Of a stretch of 41,138 bases of DNA, positions 18,686 to 27,501 are shown piece by piece (positions within the stretch are counted from its first letter, which is position 1; each line of letters opens with the position of its first letter). Made by a program: the position numbers and the translations under genes. The DNA lies in contig DASWRT010000196.1 of assembly GCA_036403035.1 (NCBI GenBank), forward strand, positions 1 through 41,138, written 5' to 3'. The notes beneath the pieces were generated by a model. The model searched no databases and was not told the DNA's origin. It was given only the letters and a program-made list of their open reading frames with translations. The DNA comes from DASWRT01 sp036403035. Lineage in GTDB: Bacteria; Pseudomonadota; Alphaproteobacteria; ATCC43930; CGMCC-115725.

Positions 18686-19680
18686 CGCGCCTGCGCTCTG
18701 AACCCCTCCAAAATCCGGTCCATCACCCATGCCGTGCGTGCGCCGCTCTCGCCGGTGCTGGGGCAACTCCCCACGCCGTTCAGTTCGTCGACGATGGTCT
18801 GGATCAGCGGCTGATGCACGTGCGGCGGATCGCCGACAGGAAACTCGGTGACCTCGCCGCCGCGGCGGACGAGGCGGATCGGAACGGGCAGGCTCGTCGA
18901 GAAGGTCAGCGTGCCCTCGGCGCCGACGATCTCGTTGAACTCCAGATCGTGGTCGGCGGCGTAGCACCACGTCCCGCTGCCGATAACGCCGGACTCGAAG
19001 CGGTAGGCGGCGGCCACCGTGTCCTCGGGGCGGTAGGCGCCGGCCCGGTTGGCGGCGATCCCGCTCACCTCGACGACCGGGCCGAACAGGTAATCGAGGA
19101 AGTCGAAGGCTTGGCACACCGCCTCGAAGAACAACCCGCCGCCGCTCCTCGCCGGATCGATCCGCCACGGGAAATTCCGCTCGTCGGCCAGGGCAGCCGC
19201 GTCGGGAAGGCGCTGATACTGAAGCGAGCGGACGAGGCGCACGGGGCCGATCGCGCCGTCCTCGATCAACTCCCTGACCTTGAGGAAGCGCGGCAGCGCG
19301 CGGCGGTAGTACCCGACCCAGAGGGGAACGCCGCGCCGCCGGCACTCCTCGATCATCTCCAGGCATTGCCCATGGTTCATCGCCATCGGCTTCTCGACAT
19401 AGACCGGCTTGCCGGCGGCCGCGCAACGCACCGCGTAATCGCGATGCGTGTCGGTCAGCGTCGCGATATAGACCGCGTCGATGTCGTCGGATCGGATGAT
19501 CGCCTCGGCGTCGTCATGCCAGCGCGGGACGTCGTGGCGGCGGGCATAGTCGGCGGCGAGATCGCCGTTCCGCCGCATCACCGCTGTCAGCGTCGAGTTC
19601 CGCGCCTTGTAGAAGCCGGGACCGCTCTTCACCTCGGTCACGTCGCCGCAGCCGATGATTCCCCACCGGATCGTCGTCAC
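18682..19680 (-). CDS. Gfo/Idh/MocA-family oxidoreductase
   Basis: A 332-residue NAD(P)-dependent dehydrogenase. The N-terminal Rossmann segment is IRWGIIGCGDVTEVKSGPGF, the DAVYIATLTDTH strand follows near residue 70, and VEKPMAM near 95-101 carries the family's catalytic-site Lys (EKP motif). The C-terminal alpha/beta domain includes HDLEFNEIVGAEGTL. Such enzymes oxidise or reduce sugars, inositols or related metabolites; the substrate cannot be deduced. The start is GTG. The 3' end overlaps the ycaQ-like gene by 4 bases. Confidence 0.88.
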   Translation of the reverse strand: MTTIRWGIIGCGDVTEVKSGPGFYKARNSTLTAVMRRNGDLAADYARRHDVPRWHDDAEAIIRSDDIDAVYIATLTDTHRDYAVRCAAAGKPVYVEKPMAMNHGQCLEMIEECRRRGVPLWVGYYRRALPRFLKVRELIEDGAIGPVRLVRSLQYQRLPDAAALADERNFPWRIDPARSGGGLFFEAVCQAFDFLDYLFGPVVEVSGIAANRAGAYRPEDTVAAAYRFESGVIGSGTWCYAADHDLEFNEIVGAEGTLTFSTSLPVPIRLVRRGGEVTEFPVGDPPHVHQPLIQTIVDELNGVGSCPSTGESGARTAWVMDRILEGFRAQAR

Positions 19681-19763
19681 GCCGTTCCTCCCGCGCCCAC
19701 TGCGAGCCCGCGAAGCTCCGCTACGCGCGACGCGCCGTCAAGCGCGGCGGGAAGACGGAGGGC

Positions 19764-20207
19764 TCAGTCGCCCTCCGTTTGGTCTTCCGCATAGATCTCC
19801 AGCCGCACCCTCGCCTCGCCGTCCTCCTTCATGTCGAGGGTCGAGGCCGCCTTGCTGGAAAGGTCGATGATCCGGCCGCGGATATAGGGGCCGCGGTCGT
19901 TGATGCGCACCTTGACGGTGCGGCCGTTCTCCAGGTTGGTGACGCGGACGACCGTGTCGAAGTCGAGCGTGCGGTGCGCCGCAGTCATCGCGCGCATGTC
20001 GAACCGCTCGCCGCTCGCGGTGCGGTGGCGGTCGTGCGCCTTGCCGTACCACGACGCCATGCCGACCTGCGTGAAGCTCGGCTTGCCGGGCCCGCCGGGC
20101 TTGGCGTCGAAGACCGCGCAGGCGGAGAGCCCGGCGAGCATCGCCGCCAATATGGCGCCGCGCGCGAGACGAGCGCGCCGGCGCGGGCGGTCGGCAGAAA
20201 GGTGCAT
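19764..20207 (-). CDS. rlpA: RlpA-like lipoprotein (septal-ring lytic transglycosylase family)
   Basis: A 147-residue predicted lipoprotein: an Arg-rich N-terminus, a hydrophobic core and lipobox LSAC with Cys30. The rest is a double-psi beta-barrel with ASWYG, TASGERFD, AHRTLDFDTVVRVTN and VRINDRGPYIRGRIIDLS, the RlpA signature. Pseudomonas RlpA cleaves naked glycan strands at the septum. This protein lacks the C-terminal SPOR domain, so it is a short form. It lies 122 bases after metH on the same strand. Confidence 0.88.
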   Translation of the reverse strand: MHLSADRPRRRARLARGAILAAMLAGLSACAVFDAKPGGPGKPSFTQVGMASWYGKAHDRHRTASGERFDMRAMTAAHRTLDFDTVVRVTNLENGRTVKVRINDRGPYIRGRIIDLSSKAASTLDMKEDGEARVRLEIYAEDQTEGD

Positions 20208-20329
20208 GCTGTTCTCCGGTCACGGACGCGAGTGCGCCCAATCGGAGACAAACTATGCCGATAAGAAACCTGGAGTTGTTGTGACAAGTAGCCGGCAGGA
20301 ACCGTTAGGCCCCTGCCCCATCGCATTCG

Positions 20330-23300
20330 CTACACCGAGAAGTACTTCGCCTGCGGATGCACGACGACGATCGCGGAGGTCGACTGCTCGGGGTCGAGCT
20401 GGTCCTCCTCGGTCAGCGTCACGCCGATCTCCTCGGCCTTGAGCAGGTCGAGGAGCTGCCGCTGGTCGCCGAGGTTCGGGCAGGCCGGATAGCCGAAGGA
20501 GTAGCGGCTGCCGCGATAGCCCTGGTTCAGCATCTGATCGTGGTCGCGCGCCTCCTCGCCGGCGAAGCCCAACTCGGCACGGATCCGCTTGTGCACGTAC
20601 TCCGCCATCGCCTCGGCCATCTCGACCGAGGCGCCGTGCAGGTAGAGATAATCCTGGTAGCGGTCCTCGGCGAACCACTCGCGGGCGACCTCGGAGGCGC
20701 GGCTTCCCATCGTGACGACCTGAAGCCCGATCACGTCGCGCGCTTCCGGTCCCTCGGCGACGTCGCGGAAGAAGTCGGCGATGCAGAGCCCGCCTTCCTT
20801 GTTCTGCCGCGGGAAGGTGAAGCGCGCGACCTGCGCCTTTCCGTCCGGCTGGTAGAGGATCACGTCGTTGCCTTCGGCGGCGCACTTCCAGTAGCCGTAG
20901 GCGGCCTGCGGCACGAGGATGTTCTGCTGGACCGCGACGCCGAGGATGCGCTGGAGCGTCGGCCGCAGCTCCTTGCGTGCCCAGACCATGTATTCGTCCA
21001 GGGTCCGCCCGTCCTTCCGGAAGCCCCACTGGAATTGGTAGAGCATCCGCTCGTTGAGGAACGACACGATGCTCTTCACCGGTACGCGGGCGATCGTCCG
21101 GGCGCCCCAGAAGGGCGGCTCGGGGGTCGGCACGTCGCGCGTCAGCTCGGCGCGGCGCAGCCGGATCTCCTCCAAATCGACCGGACGGAGCGGCTTGGCG
21201 TCGGCGGCGCGGCCCAGCTTGCGCTTCTCGTTGACGACGCGCCCTTCGTTCTTTTTTTGGATTGCGGCGACGTGCTCGTCGAACCGGCCGGTTACCACCT
21301 TGTCCATCAGCGCGAGACCGTCGAAGGCGTCGCGCGCATAGGCGACGCGGCCGCCGGCATAAGCCTTCGCGCAATCCTCCTCGACGTAGCGCCGGGTCAG
21401 CGCGGCGCCACCGAGCATCACCGGCACCTCAACGCCTTGGCGCGTCATCTCCTCCAGATTCTCGCGCATCACCACGGTCGATTTGACGAGCAGGCCGGAC
21501 ATGCCGACGGCGTCGGCCTTGTGCTCGACCGCCGCGTCGAGGATCGCACCGATCGGCTGCTTGATGCCGAGATTGATCACCCGGTAGCCGTTGTTGGTCA
21601 GGATGATGTCGACAAGGTTCTTGCCGATGTCGTGGACGTCGCCACGCACGGTCGCGAGCACGATCGTGCCCTTCTGCTGCCCATCGACGCGCTCCATGTG
21701 CGGCTCCAGGAAGCGTACCGCCGCCTTCATCGTCTCGGCGGACTGGAGCACGAAGGGAAGCTGCATCTTGCCGGCGCCGAACAGCTCGCCGACCACCTTC
21801 ATGCCGTCGAGCAGGAAAATGTTGATGATGTCGAGCGGCTTGTGCGTCGTCATCGCCTCGGCGAGATCGTCCTCAAGGCCGAGCCGGTCGCCGTCGACGA
21901 TTCGCTGCGTCAGCCGCTCCTCGACATTCGCCGGACGCGCCTTCGCGGCCGCCTTCTCGACCTTGCGGTCGGCGAACAGCGCCATAAAGGCCTGAAGCGG
22001 ATCATATCCTTCGCGGCGGCGGTCGAAGATCAGGTCCTCGGCGGCCCCGACCTCCTCCTCCGGGATCTTGTGCAGCGGCGTGATCTTCGAGAAATGCACG
22101 ATCGCGCCGGTAAGGCCGCGCCGCATCGCATGGTCGAGATAGACCGAGTTGAGGACGTGCCGCGCCGCCGGGTTGAGGCCGAACGAGATATTCGAGAGGC
22201 CAAGGATGATCTGGCACTCCGGGATCTCCGCGCGGATGCGCTCGATCGCTTCGAGCGTCCACAGGCCGAGCTTCCGGTCGTCCTCGTTGCCGGTGCAGAT
22301 CGTGAAGGTCAGCGGGTCGAACATCAGGTCCGACGGCGCCAGCCCGTAGCGGTTGCAGGCGAAGTCGTGCAGCCGGCGCGCGATCTCCAGCTTGCGCTCC
22401 ACCTCCTTCGCCATGCCCTGCTCGTCGATCGTCAGCGCGATCACTGCGGCCCCGAAGCGGCGGGCGAGTTCCATCCGCTTCGCCGCGGCGTCCTCGCCGT
22501 CCTCGAAATTGATCGAGTTGAGGACCGGCTTGCCGCCGTACAGCTTCATCGCCGCTTCGAGCACCGGGAACTCGGTCGAATCGAAGACGAGCGGTGCGCT
22601 GACCGAGCCGCGCATCCGGCTCACCGCCTCCGTCATGTCGGCGACCTCGTCGCGACCGACGAAGGCGGTGCAGACGTCGATCGCGTGGCTGCCTTCCTTG
22701 ACCTGCTCGCGCCCCATCTCGACGCAGCCGTCCCAGTCGCCCTGCTCCTGGAGCTGGCGGAATTTCTTCGAGCCGTTCGCGTTGCAGCGCTCGCCGATCG
22801 CGAGGAACGCGTTCTCCTGGCGCAGCGGCGTCTGCGAATAGAGCGACGCGATCGACGGGATCCAGAGCGTCTTGCGCTGCACCGGCGCCGGCCGGCGGGC
22901 ACGGCTGCCGCCGGCAAGGCGGCTCAGCATCGCGTCCAGCGCCTCGATGTGCGGGATGTCGGTGCCACAGCAGCCGCCGATCATGTTGACGCCGTCCTCG
23001 ACCACGAACCGCTCCAGCCACTGCGCCAGCTCGTGCGGGGTCAGCGGGTAGTGCGTATGGCCGTCGACCAGTTCCGGGAGGCCGGCGTTCGGCAGCACGG
23101 AGATGTAGCCCGGCCAGTTCTCGCCGAGCCACTTCACGTGCTCGGACATCTCGCGCGGCCCGGTCGCGCAGTTGAGCCCGAGCACCGGCACGTCGAGCGC
23201 ATGGACGATCGTCGCCGCGGCGGCGATGTCGGCGCCGACGAGCAGCGTGCCCGTGGTCTCGATCGTGACCTGGACCATGATCGGCGTATCGGTGCGGGCC

Positions 23301-23836
23301 TCCCTCCGCGCACGCTTGGCGCCATTCACCGCCGCCTTGACCTGGAGCGGGTCCTGGCAAGTCTCGATCAGGATCGCGTCGGCGCCGCCTGCGATGAGCC
23401 CGGCGCACTGCACAGTCAGCGCGTCCTCGACCGACTGATAGTCGATGTGGCCCAGCGTCGGCAGCCGCGTGCCCGGACCGACCGAGCCGAGGACGAAGCG
23501 CGTCCGCCCGTCCCCCCGGAACTCCTCGATCGCCTCGCGCGCCAACTCGGACGCGCGCTTGTTGATGCGGAACGCCTCGGCCTGGAGGCCGAACTCGCCC
23601 AGCGTCACCGGCGAGCCGCCGAAGCTGTTGGTCTCGACCGCGTCGGCCCCGGCGCGCAGGTAGCCCATATGGATCTCGCGCACGAGATCCGGGCGGCTGT
23701 CGACCAGGATCTCGGTGCAGTTCTCATGCCCGCAATAATCATGGTCGACATGCAGGTCGCGCGCCTGCACCTGCGTGCCCATCGCACCGTCGGCGAGGAC
23801 GACGCGCTCGGCGAGATAATCGAGGAAGTGAGCCAT
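20330..23836 (-). CDS. metH: Cobalamin-dependent methionine synthase
   Basis: An 1168-residue MetH with all modules. The homocysteine domain ends with GGCCGTDIPHI, whose paired cysteines near residues 289-290 bind zinc. The pterin-binding domain has GERCNANGSKKF. The B12 cap and Rossmann domains carry GDVHDIGKNLVDIIL with the cobalt-coordinating His735. The C-terminal SAM-binding reactivation domain has PAYGYWKC and YSFGYPACP. It transfers the methyl of 5-methyl-THF to homocysteine. It lies 12 bases after metF, which makes its methyl donor, in an operon headed by a likely methionine-cycle regulator. Confidence 0.96.
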   Translation of the reverse strand: MAHFLDYLAERVVLADGAMGTQVQARDLHVDHDYCGHENCTEILVDSRPDLVREIHMGYLRAGADAVETNSFGGSPVTLGEFGLQAEAFRINKRASELAREAIEEFRGDGRTRFVLGSVGPGTRLPTLGHIDYQSVEDALTVQCAGLIAGGADAILIETCQDPLQVKAAVNGAKRARREARTDTPIMVQVTIETTGTLLVGADIAAAATIVHALDVPVLGLNCATGPREMSEHVKWLGENWPGYISVLPNAGLPELVDGHTHYPLTPHELAQWLERFVVEDGVNMIGGCCGTDIPHIEALDAMLSRLAGGSRARRPAPVQRKTLWIPSIASLYSQTPLRQENAFLAIGERCNANGSKKFRQLQEQGDWDGCVEMGREQVKEGSHAIDVCTAFVGRDEVADMTEAVSRMRGSVSAPLVFDSTEFPVLEAAMKLYGGKPVLNSINFEDGEDAAAKRMELARRFGAAVIALTIDEQGMAKEVERKLEIARRLHDFACNRYGLAPSDLMFDPLTFTICTGNEDDRKLGLWTLEAIERIRAEIPECQIILGLSNISFGLNPAARHVLNSVYLDHAMRRGLTGAIVHFSKITPLHKIPEEEVGAAEDLIFDRRREGYDPLQAFMALFADRKVEKAAAKARPANVEERLTQRIVDGDRLGLEDDLAEAMTTHKPLDIINIFLLDGMKVVGELFGAGKMQLPFVLQSAETMKAAVRFLEPHMERVDGQQKGTIVLATVRGDVHDIGKNLVDIILTNNGYRVINLGIKQPIGAILDAAVEHKADAVGMSGLLVKSTVVMRENLEEMTRQGVEVPVMLGGAALTRRYVEEDCAKAYAGGRVAYARDAFDGLALMDKVVTGRFDEHVAAIQKKNEGRVVNEKRKLGRAADAKPLRPVDLEEIRLRRAELTRDVPTPEPPFWGARTIARVPVKSIVSFLNERMLYQFQWGFRKDGRTLDEYMVWARKELRPTLQRILGVAVQQNILVPQAAYGYWKCAAEGNDVILYQPDGKAQVARFTFPRQNKEGGLCIADFFRDVAEGPEARDVIGLQVVTMGSRASEVAREWFAEDRYQDYLYLHGASVEMAEAMAEYVHKRIRAELGFAGEEARDHDQMLNQGYRGSRYSFGYPACPNLGDQRQLLDLLKAEEIGVTLTEEDQLDPEQSTSAIVVVHPQAKYFSV

Positions 23837-23848
23837 CGATCCTGTTTC

Positions 23849-24829
23849 CTAGACGGCGGCGGACGTGACAGCGGCGGCCCCGACCGGAGCGGCGGGGGCG
23901 GCCGCCGCCGGCCGGCCGCGCACGCCGAGCATGTGGCAGATCGCGACGGTCAGGTCGGCGCGGTTCAGCGTGTAGAAATGGAACTCGTTGACGCCGTTCG
24001 CCTGGAGCAATCGGCATTGCTCGGCGGCAATCGAGGCGGCGACGAGGCGGCGCGTCTCCGGGTCCTCGTCCAGCCCCTCGAACTGTGCGGCGATCCAGTC
24101 CGGCACGGCGGCGCCGCACATCGCGGCGAACTTCTTCACCTGGGCGAAGTTGGTGACGGGCAGGATGCCCGGCACGATCGGGATGGCGATGCCGGCGGCG
24201 CGGACGCGCTCGACGAAGGATAGGTACACGTCGACGTCGAAGAAGAACTGCGTGATCGCGCGGCTCGCCCCGGCATCGACCTTGCGCTTCAGGTTGTCGA
24301 GGTCGGCCTGCGCGCTCGACGCCTCCGGGTGCGTCTCGGGGAAGGCGGCGACGGAAATCTCGAAATCGCCGACGCGCTTCAGCCCGGCGACGAGGTCGCA
24401 GGCATAGGCATAGCCGTGGGAATGCGGCGCATAGCGCGTCTCGCCCGTCGGCGGATCGCCGCGGAGCGCCACGATGTGCCGGATGCCCGCCTCCAGATAC
24501 CGCTCGGCGACCTCGTCGATCTCGGCGCGGGAAGCGCCGACGCAGGTGAGATGCGCCGCCGGCTCCAGGCAGGTCTCGCGGCGGATGCGCACGACCGTCG
24601 CGTGCGTCCGCTCACGCGTCGAGCCGCCGGCGCCGTAGGTCACCGAGACGAAGCGCGGGGCCAGCGGCTCCAGCCGCTTCACCGTCTGCCACAGCTTCTC
24701 CTCCATCTCCGGCGTCTTCGGCGGGAAGAACTCGAAGGAGACGCGGGGCGGGCGACCCTGGGCCTGACCGAGCGGATCGGCGGCGAGGAGGCGACCGGGG
24801 CGGGCGGCGGCGGCGGGAGTCGTCGTCAT
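23849..24829 (-). CDS. metF: Methylenetetrahydrofolate reductase
   Basis: A 326-residue FAD enzyme that reduces 5,10-methylene-THF to 5-methyl-THF. Conserved parts are SFEFFPPKTPEMEEKLW (with the catalytic Glu), VSVTYGAGGSTRERT, HIVALRGDPP and ITQFFFDVDVYL. The ATG at 24829 lies 11 bases after the stop of the ArsR-methyltransferase gene. The C-terminus carries an Ala-rich extension (AAAAPAAPVGAAAV) not needed for the fold. Co-transcription with metH fits their consecutive reactions. Confidence 0.95.
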   Translation of the reverse strand: MTTTPAAAARPGRLLAADPLGQAQGRPPRVSFEFFPPKTPEMEEKLWQTVKRLEPLAPRFVSVTYGAGGSTRERTHATVVRIRRETCLEPAAHLTCVGASRAEIDEVAERYLEAGIRHIVALRGDPPTGETRYAPHSHGYAYACDLVAGLKRVGDFEISVAAFPETHPEASSAQADLDNLKRKVDAGASRAITQFFFDVDVYLSFVERVRAAGIAIPIVPGILPVTNFAQVKKFAAMCGAAVPDWIAAQFEGLDEDPETRRLVAASIAAEQCRLLQANGVNEFHFYTLNRADLTVAICHMLGVRGRPAAAAPAAPVGAAAVTSAAV

Positions 24830-24840
24830 CTTGGTGTCCC

Positions 24841-25890
24841 TCACAGGCCGGGCGGGGTGGCGGAGGCGGAAACGGCGGCGGTCGCGGCAGCGGCGGCTGT
24901 GCCGATGCCGCCGGCCGCCGTCATCTCGGCATGGAAGGGTTCCGCGCCGGCCGGCGGGCGGTACGCCGGCCAGATCGAGACGGTCAGCGGCGAGCCCGGC
25001 AGATGCCTGACCTCGCCTGCCTCCAGACCGGCGACGCGCAGCCATCCGGCGACTTCGCCGTCGGCGAAGCCCAGCCGGCGATGCTCGTGCTCGGCGCGCA
25101 GCTCTTCCATCTCGTGCGGAGCGAAGTCGATCACGATCAGGCGCCCGCCGGGACGCAGCACGCGCGCCGCCTCGGCGAGCACCGCGGCCGGGCGCTCGGC
25201 ATAGTGCAGCACCTGATGCAGCAGCACCGCATCGAACGAGCCGCCGGGCAGCGGAAGCTGGTACATGTCGCCCTGCCGTACCGAGCAGTTGCCGAGCCGC
25301 GCCCGCTCCAGATTGACGCGGGCGACCGCCAGCATCTCGCGCGACAGGTCGATGCCCACGGCGCGCTCGACGCGCGGCGCGAACAGCTCCAGCATCCGGC
25401 CGGTGCCGGTGCCGATATCGAGCAGATCGCGCGCCGCGCCGGGGCCGAGGCCGGGCGGCAGGAGATCGCAGAGCGCCCGCTCCACCTCGCGGTCGTCGAC
25501 ATAGAGCGAGCGGATCCTGTCCCACTGCGCCGCATTCCGGCGGAAATAGGCGTGCGCCGCCTCGGCGCGCGCCGCCGTCAGCGCGGCGAAGCGCTCGGCG
25601 TCGAGCACGACCAGCGCGTCGTGCCCCGGCACCAGCTCCACGAGCCGCCGTGCGACCTCGCGACCCGAACCATGATCCGCCAGACGGTAGAAGACCCTGT
25701 TGCCCTCGCGGAACCGGTCGAGCAGGCCGGCCTCGCAGAGCAGCTTGAGATGGCGCGAGACGCGCGGCTGGCTCTGCCCGAGGATCTGGGTGAGATCGCC
25801 GACCGTCAGCTCACCGCGGCTCAGCAGGAGCAGCAGCCGGAGCCGGGTCGACTCCGCCGCCGCCCGCAATGCCGCCAGTACGGCCTCCAT
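24841..25890 (-). CDS. ArsR-family regulator fused to a SAM-dependent methyltransferase
   Basis: A 349-residue fusion. Residues about 10-75 form an ArsR winged helix (TRLRLLLLLSRGELTVGDL, QPRVSRHLKLLCEAGL). It lacks the ELCVCDL metal-binding cysteines, so it is not a metal sensor. From residue 150 a class I methyltransferase follows (DLLDIGTGTGRMLELF, VGIDLSREML, VLRPGGRLIVIDFAPH). The most likely role, from its position at the head of metF-metH and from known ArsR-type methionine-cycle regulators (SahR/SamR, recalled from comparative genomics), is to sense SAM or SAH and control the operon. The ATG at 25890 has GGGAGGG 7 bases upstream; the longer open frame to 25950 lacks such support. The C-terminal 30 residues are a low-complexity Ala-rich tail. 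Confidence 0.85.
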   Translation of the reverse strand: MEAVLAALRAAAESTRLRLLLLLSRGELTVGDLTQILGQSQPRVSRHLKLLCEAGLLDRFREGNRVFYRLADHGSGREVARRLVELVPGHDALVVLDAERFAALTAARAEAAHAYFRRNAAQWDRIRSLYVDDREVERALCDLLPPGLGPGAARDLLDIGTGTGRMLELFAPRVERAVGIDLSREMLAVARVNLERARLGNCSVRQGDMYQLPLPGGSFDAVLLHQVLHYAERPAAVLAEAARVLRPGGRLIVIDFAPHEMEELRAEHEHRRLGFADGEVAGWLRVAGLEAGEVRHLPGSPLTVSIWPAYRPPAGAEPFHAEMTAAGGIGTAAAAATAAVSASATPPGL

Positions 25891-25918
25891 GCCGTCACCC
25901 TCCCGCCAGGAACAAAAG

Positions 25919-25944
25919 ATGGTATGAAACGCTTCCCATACCAT
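25919..25944 (-). promoter_or_regulatory. 8-bp inverted repeat in the 5' leader of the ArsR-methyltransferase operon
   Basis: ATGGTATG and CATACCAT are perfect 8-bp arms separated by 10 bases, 29-54 bases upstream of the operon's start codon. It may be a second operator half or a leader hairpin. Confidence 0.4.
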
Positions 25945-25957
25945 GATCATTCAGCGA

Positions 25958-25979
25958 TATATAAACATATCTTTATATA
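25958..25979 (-). promoter_or_regulatory. AT-rich inverted repeat, candidate operator of the ArsR-type regulator
   Basis: TATATAAA-CATATC-TTTATATA is a perfect 8-6-8 inverted repeat 68-89 bases before the ATG of the ArsR-methyltransferase gene. Such AT-rich dyads are typical ArsR-family operators, and the site also overlaps where the promoter should be. Autoregulation of the metF-metH operon is the natural inference. Confidence 0.6.
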
Positions 25980-26220
25980 AAAGGCAATGCGAGGGAGGGC
26001 GCGGCTGGATGAAAGCGCCGGCCACGGCGCGGTGCCGGCACAAGGACACGCGACCCGATCTCGCTCCGCCCGCAGCGAGCGCATCGAGGATCAGTCCGCG
26101 GAAGGTTCTACGGAACGCCTAGCCCGGATCGGCTCACCTGACAATGCCGACAATTGACTGGTCCTATTTGAGTGAGACAATGCATCCGAACTAGTTCCAC
26201 GAGCATGGGAGCACTGTCGT

Positions 26221-27501
26221 ATGGCAGACGATACACCGATCGACTGGGATGCCTCCTATGCCGGCCGGGCGGAGAGGATGCGCGCTTCCGAGATACGCGA
26301 ACTCTTGCAGCTCATCGGCCAGCCCGACATCATGTCCTTCGCTGGCGGGATACCTGATCCGGAGCTGTTCCCGACAGAAGCCGTCCGCGAAGCCTACTCG
26401 ACGATCCTGGCGGATCCCCGGAACGGTCCGAATTCGCTGCAATATTCCGTCAGCGAAGGCTACCTGCCGCTGCGACGCTGGATCGTGGAGTACATGACCC
26501 GGCTCGGCGTGCCCTGCGACGTCGACAACATCGTGATCACGTCGGGCGCGCAGCAAGGCCTCGACTATCTCGGCAAGCTGTTCCTGTCGTCGGGCGACAC
26601 CGCGCTCGTGACGGCGCCCACGTATTTCGGCGCGCTCCAGGCCTTCAACCCCTACGAACCGCGCTACGACATCATTGCCCCCGAGAAAGGGAACGCCACA
26701 CCGGCGGTCTACCGCGAGGCGGCGGAGGCAGCCGGCGGGCGTGTCGCACTCGCCTATGTCGTCCCGGATTTCGCAAATCCGACGGGCGAGACGCTGAGCG
26801 AAGAGGCGCGCCGCCGCCTTCTTGACCTCGTCACCGAACTCGGCGTGCCGCTGATCGAGGATTCGGCCTACTACGCTCTGCGCTTCGAGGGAGAGCCCGT
26901 CGCTCCGTGCCTCGCGCTCGATCTGCAGCGGTGCGGGCACATCGATCGCTCCCGCGTAGCCTATTGCCAGACCTTCTCCAAGACGATCGCACCGGGCTTC
27001 CGGGTCGGCTGGGTCTGCGCCGCGCGCGATCTCATCCAGAAGATCGTCCTCACCAAGCAGGCGGGCGATCTGCACGCCGGCACCATCAATCAGATGGTCG
27101 TTTACGAAATCGCCAGGACAGTGTACGACAATCAGGTGAGGAAAATCGTCGCCACCTATTCGAAACGCCGGGACGCCATGCTTGCCGCGCTCGCGCGGCA
27201 CATGCCGGAGGGCGTGACGTGGACGACGCCGCAAGGCGGCATGTTCGTTTGGGTTACGCTCCCGGAAACTCTCGACGGCGCCGAACTCCTGGCGGCCGCC
27301 TTGCAGGAAGAGCGCGTCGCGTTCGTGCCGGGCGGCGCGTTCATTTGCGACGGCACCCGCAAGAACACGATTCGCCTGAACTACTCGCTGCAACCGGAAG
27401 CCATCTACGACGAAGGGATGGCGCGTATCGGTCGCGTCATCGCCCGACAAATGGCGGCAAAGGGAACGTCTGGCGCGCCAAGGTCATCGAGGGCCGCATG
27501 A
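26221..27501 (+). CDS. PLP-dependent aminotransferase, class I/II (LysN/2-aminoadipate-like)
   Basis: A 426-residue fold-type I aminotransferase of the MocR/LysN-like subgroup, without an HTH domain. Landmarks are ISFAGGIPDPELFP-like MSFAGGIPDPELFP near residue 38, QYSVSEGYLPLRRWI, ITSGAQQGLDYL, YVVPDFANPTGETLS, and QTFSKTIAPGFRVGW with the PLP Lys254. The substrate is an amino acid, possibly aliphatic or aromatic, and cannot be fixed from sequence. Its 3' end overlaps a LysE-type exporter (ATGA), so the two act together. It lies beside, but transcribed away from, the met operon and towards the halogenase cluster; a link to that cluster is possible but unproven. Confidence 0.85.
   Translation: MADDTPIDWDASYAGRAERMRASEIRELLQLIGQPDIMSFAGGIPDPELFPTEAVREAYSTILADPRNGPNSLQYSVSEGYLPLRRWIVEYMTRLGVPCDVDNIVITSGAQQGLDYLGKLFLSSGDTALVTAPTYFGALQAFNPYEPRYDIIAPEKGNATPAVYREAAEAAGGRVALAYVVPDFANPTGETLSEEARRRLLDLVTELGVPLIEDSAYYALRFEGEPVAPCLALDLQRCGHIDRSRVAYCQTFSKTIAPGFRVGWVCAARDLIQKIVLTKQAGDLHAGTINQMVVYEIARTVYDNQVRKIVATYSKRRDAMLAALARHMPEGVTWTTPQGGMFVWVTLPETLDGAELLAAALQEERVAFVPGGAFICDGTRKNTIRLNYSLQPEAIYDEGMARIGRVIARQMAAKGTSGAPRSSRAA

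Larger units (their letters stand above)
25891..26220. other. Divergent intergenic region between the met operon and the aminotransferase gene
   Basis: Contains two inverted repeats listed separately (25919-25944 and 25958-25979), which face the met operon. On the + side TTGACT at 26154 with GACAAT 16 bases further on is a weak sigma-70-like promoter candidate for the aminotransferase gene, followed by GGGAG about 10 bases before its ATG. I found no SAM- or cobalamin-type riboswitch that I could recognise. Confidence 0.5.

Noticed and set aside
25891..26000. A SAM-II, SAH or cobalamin riboswitch before the metF-metH operon
   Set aside because: The leader is short and shows two simple inverted repeats, not the conserved pseudoknot or B12-box sequences I would expect.
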